Of a stretch of 22,521 bases of DNA, positions 7,201-14,477 are shown piece after piece. How positions within the stretch are numbered: the first letter of the stretch is position 1; each line of letters starts with the position of its first letter. The notes beneath the pieces were generated by a model. It did not search any database. It was not told the origin of the DNA and saw only the letters and a program-made list of their open reading frames with translations. Source of the stretch: CAYQFQ01 sp964416925 (GTDB lineage Bacteria; Patescibacteriota; Minisyncoccia; Phycocordibacterales; GWA1-40-21); contig CAYQFQ010000012.1 of assembly GCA_964416925.1 (NCBI GenBank), positions 1-22,521 on the forward strand, read 5' to 3'. The position numbers and the translations under genes were made by a program.

Positions 7201-8214
7201 ATGTCATTTTTCACTAGAAAATTAGGTATTGATTTAGGAACAGCTAATACTCTTGTCTTTGTGCCTGGAGAGGGAGTTGTTTTGATGGAGCCTTCTGTTG
7301 TTGCTGTGTCAGAACAGGATAATAGAATACTTGCTGTGGGTGCGGAAGCGAAGGACATGATCGGAAAGACACCCGACAGTATTATTGCTTACAGACCTAT
7401 GCGTGACGGAGTGATTGCAGATTACAGAGTTACAGAAGCGATGCTTAGATACTTTATTGATAAGGCTTTAGGTAAGTGGAATATTTTTAAACCTGAAGTT
7501 ATGATTTCTGTTCCAGCTGGAGTAACTTCTACTGAAAGAAGAGCTGTTGTTGAAGCTGCAATAAAAGCAGGGGCCAAAAATGCATACATCGTGAAGGAAC
7601 CAATTCTTGCTGCTATCGGTGCTGGTATTCCAATTTATGAAGCTATGGGACATATGGTGGTAGATATCGGTGGAGGAACCACAGATGTTGCTGTCATATC
7701 TTTAGGTGGAATTGTCTCTTCAACATCTGTAAAGTGCGCAGGAAATAAAATAGATGCTGCGATCGCAGACTATATTAAAAAAACTTTTAATTTAGCTATT
7801 GGAGATAAAACTGCAGAAGAAATAAAAATTCAAATAGGAAGTGCTGTTCCAATGGAGGAGGAACTTTCAATGATAATAAAGGGAAGAGATTTTCTTACAG
7901 GTCTTCCAAGATCAACGGAAATAAAAACAAACGAAATTGTTAAAGCTATAGGAAAAGAGCTCAAGGATATGATAAAAGCTATTAAAGATGTCTTACAGGA
8001 AACTCCACCAGAGCTAGCCGCTGATATTATTGACTGTGGAATTATTATGACTGGGGGATCTTCAATGCTTCGAAATCTACCAGAGCTTGTTTATAGAAGA
8101 ACTGGAGTAAAAGCCACCCTTGCTAAGGATGCATTATATTGCGTTGCAAAAGGGACTGGAATAGCCCTTGAACATTTGGAGACTTACAAAAAGAGTGTTA
8201 TTGCTAAACGTTGA
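7201..8214 (+). CDS. mreB: Rod-shape determining protein MreB, stand-alone copy
   Basis: MreB is a bacterial actin that polymerises along the inner membrane and directs lateral wall synthesis. This 337-residue copy has the actin-fold nucleotide motifs: phosphate-1 GIDLGTANT (9-17), phosphate-2 VVDIGGGTTDVAVISLGG (about 152-170) and the adenosine motif TGGSSMLRNLPEL (about 283-295). An N-terminal MSFFTRK is short and mildly amphipathic, as in membrane-binding MreBs. It is clearly diverged from the second MreB at 12359-13423, for example YRPMRDGVIADYRVTEAML against VRPLVDGVISDFEVTEEMI. It stands apart from mreCD, with its own promoter, so it is probably an Mbl/MreBH-type paralogue rather than the mreBCD copy. 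Confidence 0.95.
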   Translation: MSFFTRKLGIDLGTANTLVFVPGEGVVLMEPSVVAVSEQDNRILAVGAEAKDMIGKTPDSIIAYRPMRDGVIADYRVTEAMLRYFIDKALGKWNIFKPEVMISVPAGVTSTERRAVVEAAIKAGAKNAYIVKEPILAAIGAGIPIYEAMGHMVVDIGGGTTDVAVISLGGIVSSTSVKCAGNKIDAAIADYIKKTFNLAIGDKTAEEIKIQIGSAVPMEEELSMIIKGRDFLTGLPRSTEIKTNEIVKAIGKELKDMIKAIKDVLQETPPELAADIIDCGIIMTGGSSMLRNLPELVYRRTGVKATLAKDALYCVAKGTGIALEHLETYKKSVIAKR

Positions 8215-8241
8215 TAACTAGTTTACTTATTATTATATATA

Positions 8242-8250
8242 TGGTATAAA
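8242..8250 (+). promoter_or_regulatory. Extended -10 promoter of the 61-residue orphan
   Basis: TGG-TATAAA (8242-8250) is an extended -10 predicting a start near 8257 and a leader of about 40 nt. The leader opens with a small hairpin (agaga, tctct, 8251-8267) and ends in a strong Shine-Dalgarno sequence (aaggagg). Confidence 0.6.
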
Positions 8251-8295
8251 AGAGACTGTTGTTCTCTCAATACCAAACAGCGAAGGAGGAGTTAT

Positions 8296-8481
8296 ATGCC
8301 GGCTCAGACGAAGACAAAGATTCACATTGTTGCATCAACGGGTGGGATGATGCATTTATTCCATAAACGTGTGCGAATGGAAAAATGGTGGCTTATTGTT
8401 AAGGTCGGTGGCAGACGATTCATGGCGTTTTCGAGCGAACCCTTCTCCAAGAAGCAGGTGGAGGGCATGTTGCTCAATTAG
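8296..8481 (+). CDS. Orphan small basic protein (61 residues)
   Basis: I do not recognise this protein. The 61 residues are strongly basic, with a His/Met/Trp-rich middle (TGGMMHLFHKRVRMEKWW) followed by a likely beta hairpin (LIVKVGGRRFMAFSSEPFS) and a short C-terminal helix (KKQVEGMLLN). There is no clear signal or membrane segment. Coding is supported by an extended -10 promoter, an ideal Shine-Dalgarno sequence (aaggagg, 7 nt before the ATG), GC-rich codons and a terminator 27 nt after the stop. It is a complete one-gene transcription unit between the first mreB and holB. Nucleic-acid binding is possible from the charge but is only a guess. Confidence 0.75.
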   Translation: MPAQTKTKIHIVASTGGMMHLFHKRVRMEKWWLIVKVGGRRFMAFSSEPFSKKQVEGMLLN

Positions 8482-8508
8482 CGTGGCATCAAGCTTCACA
8501 ATTTAAGT

Positions 8509-8543
8509 AGGCCGTCCAACCCAACTCGGGTGGACGGCCTTTA
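8509..8543 (+). terminator. Intrinsic terminator of the 61-residue orphan
   Basis: aggccgtcc (8509-8517) pairs with ggacggcct (8532-8540), extended inside by accc/gggt after a one-base bulge; the loop is aactc. A short T-run (8541-8543) follows. This rules out a GTG at 8530 as the start of the next gene. Confidence 0.85.
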
Positions 8544-8551
8544 CAATTTTA

Positions 8552-8559
8552 TATATTAT
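8552..8559 (+). promoter_or_regulatory. -10 region of holB
   Basis: Overlapping TATATT (8552-8557) and TATTAT (8554-8559) lie 6-8 nt before the ATG at 8566, so the transcript would be nearly leaderless. No -35 is evident, because the terminator occupies that space. Confidence 0.4.
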
Positions 8560-8565
8560 AAGTAC

Positions 8566-9255
8566 ATGTCATTTAAACCAATAACCAAAGAAGGTGAGTT
8601 ATATCATTCCTATTGTCTTGTTGGTGACTGTAAAGAAACATCAGACAGAATTATTTTGTATCTTGAGAAGGATTTAAAGTTTAAGACAAAAGGTAACCCA
8701 GATTTTTGGTTTGGTCAGTTTGATATTTTGGGTGTTGAAGAAAGTCGTAAGATTAAAGAGGCCCAATCTCAAAGACCCACAACGGGCGAAAAGAAGATCT
8801 TTATAATCTCCGCGAACTTTGTGACAGAACAGGCGCAGAACGCAATGTTGAAAATGTTTGAAGAGCCTACTCCTCATACACATTTTTTTATTATTTCACC
8901 GTCTGCAAAGAATTTTATTCCAACTTTGAAATCGAGAACGATGTTTTTAGATTTAGAAAGTGATGAGACAGATTCTTTTATTGATGCCAAAGAATTCTTA
9001 AAGAGTAAGTATGGAAAAAGACTTGAACTTATCAAGAAATTATCTGAAAAAGTATCTGATGATGAGGAAAGTAAAATAAAAGTAATTAATTTCTTTCAGT
9101 CTCTTCAGAGTGAGATACGTAATATATTTGATATAAAACAATCAGCTATATGGTTAGAAGAAATCGAAAAAGCAAGGCTGTATGGTATGGAGCAGTCACC
9201 ATCACTTAAAATGCTTATGGAACACATAGCTCTACTTTTGCCAGTTTTAAATTAA
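8566..9255 (+). CDS. holB: DNA polymerase III delta' subunit-like (clamp loader)
   Basis: Delta' is the stator subunit of the clamp loader that places the beta clamp on DNA. From the ATG at 8566 the protein has 229 residues. It shows the delta' hallmarks LYHSYCLVGD near residue 11, the helix-strand segment GEKKIFIISANFVTEQAQNAMLKMFEEP (seen as GEKKIFIISANFVTEQ, AQNAMLKMFEEP) and IPTLKSRTMFLDL, which corresponds to the sensor/SRC region, here with no cysteine. There is no Walker A motif and no zinc-binding cysteines, as in degenerate delta' subunits. It is shorter than E. coli delta' (334), so the C-terminal collar domain is reduced. A GTG at 8530 would lie inside the preceding terminator and is rejected as the start. 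Confidence 0.85.
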   Translation: MSFKPITKEGELYHSYCLVGDCKETSDRIILYLEKDLKFKTKGNPDFWFGQFDILGVEESRKIKEAQSQRPTTGEKKIFIISANFVTEQAQNAMLKMFEEPTPHTHFFIISPSAKNFIPTLKSRTMFLDLESDETDSFIDAKEFLKSKYGKRLELIKKLSEKVSDDEESKIKVINFFQSLQSEIRNIFDIKQSAIWLEEIEKARLYGMEQSPSLKMLMEHIALLLPVLN

Positions 9256-9263
9256 TACAAATT

Positions 9264-9272
9264 TGATATAAT
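9264..9272 (+). promoter_or_regulatory. Extended -10 promoter of frr
   Basis: TGA-TATAAT (9264-9272), within TTTGATATAAT, predicts a start near 9279 and a 30-nt leader for frr (ATG 9310). The same word stands before the genes at 16770 and 16863. Confidence 0.65.
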
Positions 9273-9309
9273 GTAGATATAATAATTATTTATTAGATAA
9301 TATTGATAT

Positions 9310-9861
9310 ATGACTTACGATTTTAAAATTCTAAAGGAAAAGACCAAGGGTGTTGAAGAGTGGCTCAAAAAGGAATATCAAGTGATAAGAACTGGTTCAG
9401 CTAGCCCAGCTATTTTGGATAATGTCCTTGTTGAAGTCTATGGTCAAAGAATGCCGATTAATCAGATGGCAGGAATTTCCGTTGAAGACGCAAGAGTTTT
9501 GAGGATTAATCCTTGGGACAAAGCTCAGTCAAAAGAGATTGAAAAGGCGATAACCGCAGCAAATCTTGGTGTATCTGTTCAGACGGATGATAAAGGTGTT
9601 CGCGTATTTTTCCCTGAATTAACATCTGATAGGAGAGAGCTACTTAAGAAAACTGCAAAGTCTAAATTGGAAGACGCGAAAGTGTCTTTAAGGGCTGTTC
9701 GAGATGAAATATGGAATGCAATACAGGAAAAAGAGAAAGAGGGAGGAATGGGTGAAGATGATAAATTCCGTTTTAAAAACGAGATGCAGAAAAATATAGA
9801 TGACTCTAGTAAAAATCTTGAAGCTCTTCTTGAAAAGAAAGAGAAAGAAATAAATCTCTAA
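9310..9861 (+). CDS. frr: Ribosome recycling factor
   Basis: RRF splits post-termination ribosomes together with EF-G. The 183-residue length is normal. Domain I helices contain the family pattern IRTGSASPAILDNVLVEVYG (residues 26-45), domain II includes INPWDKAQSKEIEKAI, and the C-terminal three-helix part begins PELTSDRRELLKK, followed by VSLRAVRDE, which matches the conserved RNIRRD region with some changes. No Shine-Dalgarno sequence is visible. The stop overlaps the rseP start by one base (TAATG), so the two are translationally coupled. Confidence 0.96.
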   Translation: MTYDFKILKEKTKGVEEWLKKEYQVIRTGSASPAILDNVLVEVYGQRMPINQMAGISVEDARVLRINPWDKAQSKEIEKAITAANLGVSVQTDDKGVRVFFPELTSDRRELLKKTAKSKLEDAKVSLRAVRDEIWNAIQEKEKEGGMGEDDKFRFKNEMQKNIDDSSKNLEALLEKKEKEINL

Positions 9862-10943
9862 TGTTTATAATAGTTTTCCTAATAACTTTAACTGTTTTGG
9901 TTTTTGTCCACGAGCTTGGTCATTTTCTGATGGCAAAAATGTTTGGTATACGAGTTGATGAATTTGCAATTGGATTTCCTCCAAGATTGTATAGCAAACA
10001 AGTCGGGGAGACAAAATATTCAATAAACCTAATTCCGTTTGGTGGGTATGTGAAGATCTGGGGAGAAGATCCAGAAGAAGTACAAAATTTAAGTGATGAA
10101 GAAAAGAAGAAGAATTTGTCATACGCTTCTAGATGGAAGCAAATCGTTGTTCTTTTGTCAGGGATTATTTTCAATATTATATTTGCATGGATTTTTATTT
10201 CATTATCTCTAAATATTGGTCTAATTTCTACAAAGGTTAATAATTCACCCCTTGAAATTAAAGATACAAAAGTAATGGTCCTAAATGTAATTAAGGGATC
10301 ACCAGCAGATATTGCTGGTCTGAAAACGGGAGATAAAATAATCAGTGTCGATGGAAAAGAAGCCAGTTCAATATCTTTAGTACAAGATGAGATATCGGCA
10401 AAAAATAAGGTTTCGTTTGTTTATGAAAGAAATGGAGATAGACAAACAATTGATATTGAAGCAAAAAATGGGATAATCGAAAACAAAAAAGCTGTCGGTA
10501 TTTCAATGGAGATGGTTGGTATTGCTAAATATGGTTTTTTCAAATCTTTTTATGTCGGGGCCAAACTTACAGTCTTGGAGACGAAAAATATTGCGATTGG
10601 GCTCAAAGATTTTTTTGTAAGAATATTTACATTCCAGAAAGGTGTACTCTCAAGTGTTTCTGGTCCAGTGGGTCTTGCGAAAATGTCCGGGGAAGCAATG
10701 CAGTTTGGTGTTTCTTATTTCCTTGGTTTTGTTGCAATGATATCTATTAATCTTGCACTTATAAACTTAATACCTTTTCCTGCTCTTGATGGCGGAAGAG
10801 TGTTTCTTATCCTTGTTGAAGCTATTGTTAGAAGAAAAATTAAACCAATTGTGTTTAACCTTCTCAATGGTATAGGGTTTATTTTGTTAATGATTCTCAT
10901 GGTCATTATAACGGTTAAAGATGTATGGGTTTTGTTTAAGTAA
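9861..10943 (+). CDS. rseP: RseP-like site-2 intramembrane zinc metalloprotease
   Basis: This M50 protease cuts membrane-bound substrates inside the bilayer; in E. coli it releases sigma-E and clears signal peptides. Of 360 residues, the first helix carries HELGH (17-21) with the zinc ligands and catalytic Glu18. A PDZ domain spans about 130-200 (NVIKGSPADIAGLKTGDKI). The C-terminal motif NLIPFPALDGGRVF (302-315) supplies the third ligand, Asp310. Membrane segments are near 1-25, 95-120, 285-310 and 335-355. It has a single PDZ domain, where E. coli RseP has two. It starts within the frr stop. The frr-rseP-proS order resembles translation and envelope clusters in other bacteria, but the usual uppS, cdsA and dxr genes are absent. 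Confidence 0.95.
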   Translation: MFIIVFLITLTVLVFVHELGHFLMAKMFGIRVDEFAIGFPPRLYSKQVGETKYSINLIPFGGYVKIWGEDPEEVQNLSDEEKKKNLSYASRWKQIVVLLSGIIFNIIFAWIFISLSLNIGLISTKVNNSPLEIKDTKVMVLNVIKGSPADIAGLKTGDKIISVDGKEASSISLVQDEISAKNKVSFVYERNGDRQTIDIEAKNGIIENKKAVGISMEMVGIAKYGFFKSFYVGAKLTVLETKNIAIGLKDFFVRIFTFQKGVLSSVSGPVGLAKMSGEAMQFGVSYFLGFVAMISINLALINLIPFPALDGGRVFLILVEAIVRRKIKPIVFNLLNGIGFILLMILMVIITVKDVWVLFK

Positions 10944-11064
10944 TTCCGTCAAACAGTAACACTTTAGATTTAAAGTCAAGCATTTCTTTTTGCATAAATC
11001 TGATGTAATATTTGCCCTATAGGTATAGAGTTGCGTAAAAACTATATTTTTAGCTATTGTTATT

Positions 11065-12357
11065 ATGATAAAAAATAATCAAAAAAATGAGTTGGGGATG
11101 AGACAATCTCACCTTTTAACTAAAACTCGCAAGGAAGCTCCAAAAGATGAAGTATCAAAAAATGCAAGTCTCCTCATTCGTGCGGGGTTTATAAGTAAGG
11201 AAATGGCCGGTGTGTATTCTTATCTGCCACTCGGTCTTCGTGTTATGTGTAATATAGAAGACATAATCCGTGATGAGATGAATAAGATTGGTGGTTCAGA
11301 AATGAAGACCTCTGTTATTCAAAGTAAAGAAGTATGGGAGAAGTCAAATAGATGGAATGATGAAGTGGTTGATAATTGGTTTAAGACAAAGTTAAAAAAT
11401 GGCACTGAAGTCGGTCTGTCTTTTACGAACGAAGAAGCTTACGCAAACATCTTGAAGCAATACATCAGCTCTTATAAAGATTTACCAGTTTATCCTTATG
11501 ATTTTAAGAATATCTTTAGAAATGAAGCTAGAAGTAAATCTGGGATATTGAGGGGAAGAGAGTTTTATTGGAAAGCATTATATTCATTCTCAAAAGATGA
11601 TAAGGAACATAATGAATTCTATGAAAAGTCTAAGGTGGCATACAAAAATATTTTTGATAGAGTTGGCATTGGTCATTTAACTTATATAACCTTTGCTTCC
11701 GGGGGAACTTTCTCAAAGTTTTCTCATGAATTTCAAGCGATAACAGATGCAGGAGAAGATATTATTTATTTGGATGAAAAGAAAAAAATAGCGGTCAATA
11801 AAGAAGTCTATAACGACGAAGTCCTTAAAGAAGTTGGGTTAGATAAAAAAGATTTGGTAGAGAAAAAAGCGATTGAAGTTGGAAATATATTTTCTTTAGG
11901 TACAAAGTTTTCAGAGCCATTTGATTTGAAATATAAGAATGAAAAAGGAGAGGAAAAGTTTGTGGTGATGGGAAGCTATGGTATTGGTTTGAGTAGGTTA
12001 ATGGGAACTGTCGTAGAAATTCTATCTGATGATAAAGGTTTAGTCTGGCCTGTATCCGTCGCGCCTTTCAAAGTACACATAATAGAGATTTCATCTAATA
12101 ATGAAAAAGTTAGGGCTAAAGCCGAAGATATTTTTAAGTCACTGATTGAGATGGGGATAGAAACACTGTATGACGACAGAGACGCAAGGGCTGGTGAGAA
12201 GTTTAACGACTCAGATTTAATTGGTATTCCGCTAAGGATCGTGATTGGTGAAAAAGGTTTGGAGAAAAAAGAGTTTGAAGTAAAAGTCAGGAAATCTGGT
12301 GAGGTTAAAAATTTGACTGAGAGCGAACTTATGGATTTTGTTAAAGAATACAAATAA
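11065..12357 (+). CDS. proS: Proline--tRNA ligase lacking the editing insertion
   Basis: ProRS charges tRNA-Pro. The bacterial-type core is clear: the N-terminal MRQSHLL start region, FTNEEAY (120-126), motif 2 FRNEARSKSGILRGREF (151-167), SHEFQ (220-224), IEVGNIFSLGTKFSEPF (270-286) and motif 3 GSYGIGLSRLMGTVVE (303-318), then the anticodon-binding domain (330-430). At 430 residues it lacks the roughly 180-residue INS editing domain between motifs 2 and 3 that E. coli ProRS (572) uses to remove Ala-tRNA-Pro. After motif 2 the usual KDAYSF reads KALYSF. The start is uncertain: ATG 11065 is used here, but family alignment favours ATG 11098 (11 residues shorter), which has a weak gggg upstream. 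The gap before it (10944-11064) shows no clear promoter. The mreB gene follows after one base. Confidence 0.94.
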   Translation: MIKNNQKNELGMRQSHLLTKTRKEAPKDEVSKNASLLIRAGFISKEMAGVYSYLPLGLRVMCNIEDIIRDEMNKIGGSEMKTSVIQSKEVWEKSNRWNDEVVDNWFKTKLKNGTEVGLSFTNEEAYANILKQYISSYKDLPVYPYDFKNIFRNEARSKSGILRGREFYWKALYSFSKDDKEHNEFYEKSKVAYKNIFDRVGIGHLTYITFASGGTFSKFSHEFQAITDAGEDIIYLDEKKKIAVNKEVYNDEVLKEVGLDKKDLVEKKAIEVGNIFSLGTKFSEPFDLKYKNEKGEEKFVVMGSYGIGLSRLMGTVVEILSDDKGLVWPVSVAPFKVHIIEISSNNEKVRAKAEDIFKSLIEMGIETLYDDRDARAGEKFNDSDLIGIPLRIVIGEKGLEKKEFEVKVRKSGEVKNLTESELMDFVKEYK

Positions 12358-12358
12358 A

Positions 12359-13423
12359 ATGTTTTTTGAAGATACAATAAAAAGAATAAATAAACATTTA
12401 TCCAATGATATTGGAATAGATTTAGGTACTGCAAATACTCTGCTTTATCTTGCTGGAAAAGGAATTGTAATCAATGAGCCTTCCGTTGTGGCACTTAATC
12501 AGAAGACTGGTAGGGTTGTCGCCGTGGGAATTCAGGCAAAAGATATGATTGGTAGAACTCCTGGACATATTGTGGCTGTTAGACCACTTGTCGATGGGGT
12601 TATTTCAGATTTTGAAGTTACAGAAGAAATGATTGCACATTTACTCAGAAGAGCTGAAGGGGTTTCTGGTAAAATGCTCGGACCAAGAGTTGTTGTTGGT
12701 GTGCCGTCCGGTGTTACAAACGTAGAAATTAGAGCCGTAAGAGATGCAACAAAAAACGCAGGTGCTAGAGAAGTATACGTGGTTGAACAACCCATGGCCG
12801 GAGCTATTGGTATTAGACTTCCTATAAAAGAACCTGTTGGAAATATGGTGATTGATATTGGCGGCGGTACAACAGATATTGCTGTAATTTCTTTGAGCGG
12901 AATTGTTCGATCAAAAAATTTGCCTATTGCTGGTGATAAATTAAATAACGATATCATCGCTTATATAAGAGGTGAGTTTAAGATTTTGATTGGTGAGAAA
13001 ACAGCTGAGGATATAAAAATCTCAGTTGGTACCGTGATAGAGGATGAGCCACTGGAGGCTTCTATAAAAGGGAGAGATTTAATAACTGGACTCCCAAGGG
13101 AAGTAGTAATTACTGATTCTGATATTCGTGAAGCTATGGCGTCATCAATAGAAAGTATAATTGATGGAGCAAGAGAAGTTCTAGAAACCACTCCACCTGA
13201 AATGGTTGCGGATATCATGAGACGGGGTATTTATGTTTTTGGAGGGGGAGCACTTATAAAAGGTTTGGGAACTGTACTTAGTGATGTACTAAAAATTCCA
13301 GTTCATATTGCTGATGAGCCACTTACCGCTGTTGCGCGTGGAGCAGGTATTATAGTTGAAAATCTCGAATCATTTGAAGAGGTTCTAATTCAAAACCAAG
13401 ATGAACTACCTCTTAAAAAGTAG
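12359..13423 (+). CDS. mreB: Rod-shape determining protein MreB, mreBCD operon copy
   Basis: This is the actin-like scaffold of the elongasome, 354 residues from ATG 12359. Motifs are GIDLGTANT (phosphate 1, residues 20-28), VIDIGGGTTDIAVISLSG (phosphate 2, near 165) and FGGGALIKGLG (adenosine, near 297). The N-terminus MFFEDTIKRINKHLS is a likely amphipathic membrane helix. A TTG at 12338 in the same frame would overlap proS and is rejected. Only one base separates it from the proS stop, and mreC overlaps its end, so mreB, mreC, mreD and probably the PBP2 gene are cotranscribed. It has a paralogue at 7201-8214. Confidence 0.96.
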   Translation: MFFEDTIKRINKHLSNDIGIDLGTANTLLYLAGKGIVINEPSVVALNQKTGRVVAVGIQAKDMIGRTPGHIVAVRPLVDGVISDFEVTEEMIAHLLRRAEGVSGKMLGPRVVVGVPSGVTNVEIRAVRDATKNAGAREVYVVEQPMAGAIGIRLPIKEPVGNMVIDIGGGTTDIAVISLSGIVRSKNLPIAGDKLNNDIIAYIRGEFKILIGEKTAEDIKISVGTVIEDEPLEASIKGRDLITGLPREVVITDSDIREAMASSIESIIDGAREVLETTPPEMVADIMRRGIYVFGGGALIKGLGTVLSDVLKIPVHIADEPLTAVARGAGIIVENLESFEEVLIQNQDELPLKK

Positions 13424-14189
13424 TCAGCCAAAGAAAAGTCTCGGAGGCAAGATATTATTTTTTATAGTTTTTGTAATTGTTGTTTCTTTGTTTTTTACTC
13501 CTTTTGGAAAAAAAAGTGTAAAGGTTATAGCTATGCCTTTTTTGAAATTATCAACCTCGATAAAAGATTTTTCTTCTCGTAATGTTCAAGTCTTTGCTTC
13601 TAAAAAAACTTTAATCGAGGAGAATCAAAAAATAAGCGAAGAATTGGCTTTGAAGGAAAAAGATCTGAAGTTTATGGAGGTATTAAAAGAAGAGAATCTT
13701 GAATTAAAAGGCATCAAGGAAAATAGAAACCATTATTCGATAGTGATAGCGGCAGTCGTTTCAAGACCGTCGAAAACACCTTACGACACCTTGATTGTCG
13801 ATTCTGGTTTACAGACGGGAATTTCTATTGGTGACAGAGTTATGGTGGACGGGGACGTTTTTATTGGGGAAGTTTACGAAGTTTCAAGTAACTCATCGAA
13901 GGTAAGATTGTACTCAAGTCCTGGAAATAGAACTGAAATTTTAATTGGAGAAATAACAACTCAAAAAGAAGCGATAGGGATGGGGGCTGGTAATTTTAAA
14001 GTTGAATTATCAAAAGAAATACAAGTAAAAGAAGGAGATAGTGTGGTTATACCTTCGATAACAGCAAACATTTTTGGAGTGGTGGAAAAGATAGAAGAAA
14101 AGACGGCAGACTCTTTCAAAACTGTGTTATTTAAAAGTCCTGTAAATATTCAAGAAATAAGATTTGTCGAAATTTTAGCTAAGAAATGA
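13401..14189 (+). CDS. mreC: Rod-shape determining protein MreC
   Basis: MreC is a bitopic membrane protein that links MreB filaments to the penicillin-binding protein and activates it. Its 262 residues include a short basic cytoplasmic tail, one membrane segment (about 17-35, ILFFIVFVIVVSLFF), a periplasmic coiled coil (about 65-105, SKKTLIEENQKISEELALKE) and the beta-rich MreC domain (110-262) with the family patterns TPYDTLIVDSGLQTGISIGDRV (seen as TPYDTLIVDSG, GISIGDRV) and VKLYSSPGNR-like VRLYSSPGNR. The start overlaps the mreB end by 23 bases, and the stop overlaps the mreD start (ATGA). Confidence 0.95.
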   Translation: MNYLLKSSQPKKSLGGKILFFIVFVIVVSLFFTPFGKKSVKVIAMPFLKLSTSIKDFSSRNVQVFASKKTLIEENQKISEELALKEKDLKFMEVLKEENLELKGIKENRNHYSIVIAAVVSRPSKTPYDTLIVDSGLQTGISIGDRVMVDGDVFIGEVYEVSSNSSKVRLYSSPGNRTEILIGEITTQKEAIGMGAGNFKVELSKEIQVKEGDSVVIPSITANIFGVVEKIEEKTADSFKTVLFKSPVNIQEIRFVEILAKK

Positions 14190-14443
14190 AAAGACTTTTT
14201 GCGGACATAATTTTGGTTGTTGCTTTAATTACCCTTCCTTGGTATTTATCTTTTTTAATTGCCATAATTTTTTTAGCCTACTTTGATAATTATTTTGAGG
14301 CTGTATTTTTTGGATTATTTTTTGACATTCTATATGGTGGTTTGGGGTTATATAAGATAACTTATCCATACGTTTTTTTTGTTATATTCCTAGTTTTGTG
14401 GGCTATTTCTTTCAAACTGAAGAAAATGCTAAAATTCTACTAA
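14186..14443 (+). CDS. mreD: Very short MreD-like membrane protein
   Basis: This 85-residue, very hydrophobic protein has about three membrane segments (residues 5-30, 34-53, 57-77) and a basic C-terminal end (KLKKMLKFY). The name rests mainly on position: it overlaps the mreC stop by 4 bases and precedes the PBP2 gene. A recognisable feature is FDNYFEAVFFGLFFDILYGG, which resembles the FGLxxDxxxG segment typical of MreD. Standard MreD has about 160 residues and five to six helices, so this is half-size; similar short forms could be normal in reduced genomes. MreD helps the elongasome at the membrane. Confidence 0.75.
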   Translation: MKRLFADIILVVALITLPWYLSFLIAIIFLAYFDNYFEAVFFGLFFDILYGGLGLYKITYPYVFFVIFLVLWAISFKLKKMLKFY

Positions 14444-14477
14444 TTAGAATTTGATTGATAATATCTTATAGTAATAG

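Noticed and set aside
7053..7358. Minus-strand frame starting inside mreB and reaching the start of the 6745-7056 gene.
   Set aside because: It is antisense to the conserved start of mreB, while the 103-residue gene has its own strong Shine-Dalgarno site and ATG.
8530..8565. Upstream GTG start giving a 12-residue longer delta' subunit.
   Set aside because: It lies inside the terminator hairpin of the preceding gene, and the family-like N-terminus starts at the ATG at 8566.
10944..11064. Gap before proS as a possible T-box or other leader riboswitch.
   Set aside because: It is only 121 nt, with no terminator hairpin and no conserved T-box-like motif visible; a weak TTGCGT/TATTGT pair near 11031-11060 is the only promoter-like signal.
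12338..12358. TTG start for the second mreB.
   Set aside because: It would overlap the end of proS; the ATG at 12359 directly after the proS stop gives a normal MreB N-terminal helix.
11976..12957. Long minus-strand open frames opposite proS and mreB.
   Set aside because: They are mirror frames of well-supported genes, with low-complexity Ser/Thr/Ile composition and no homology I can recognise.
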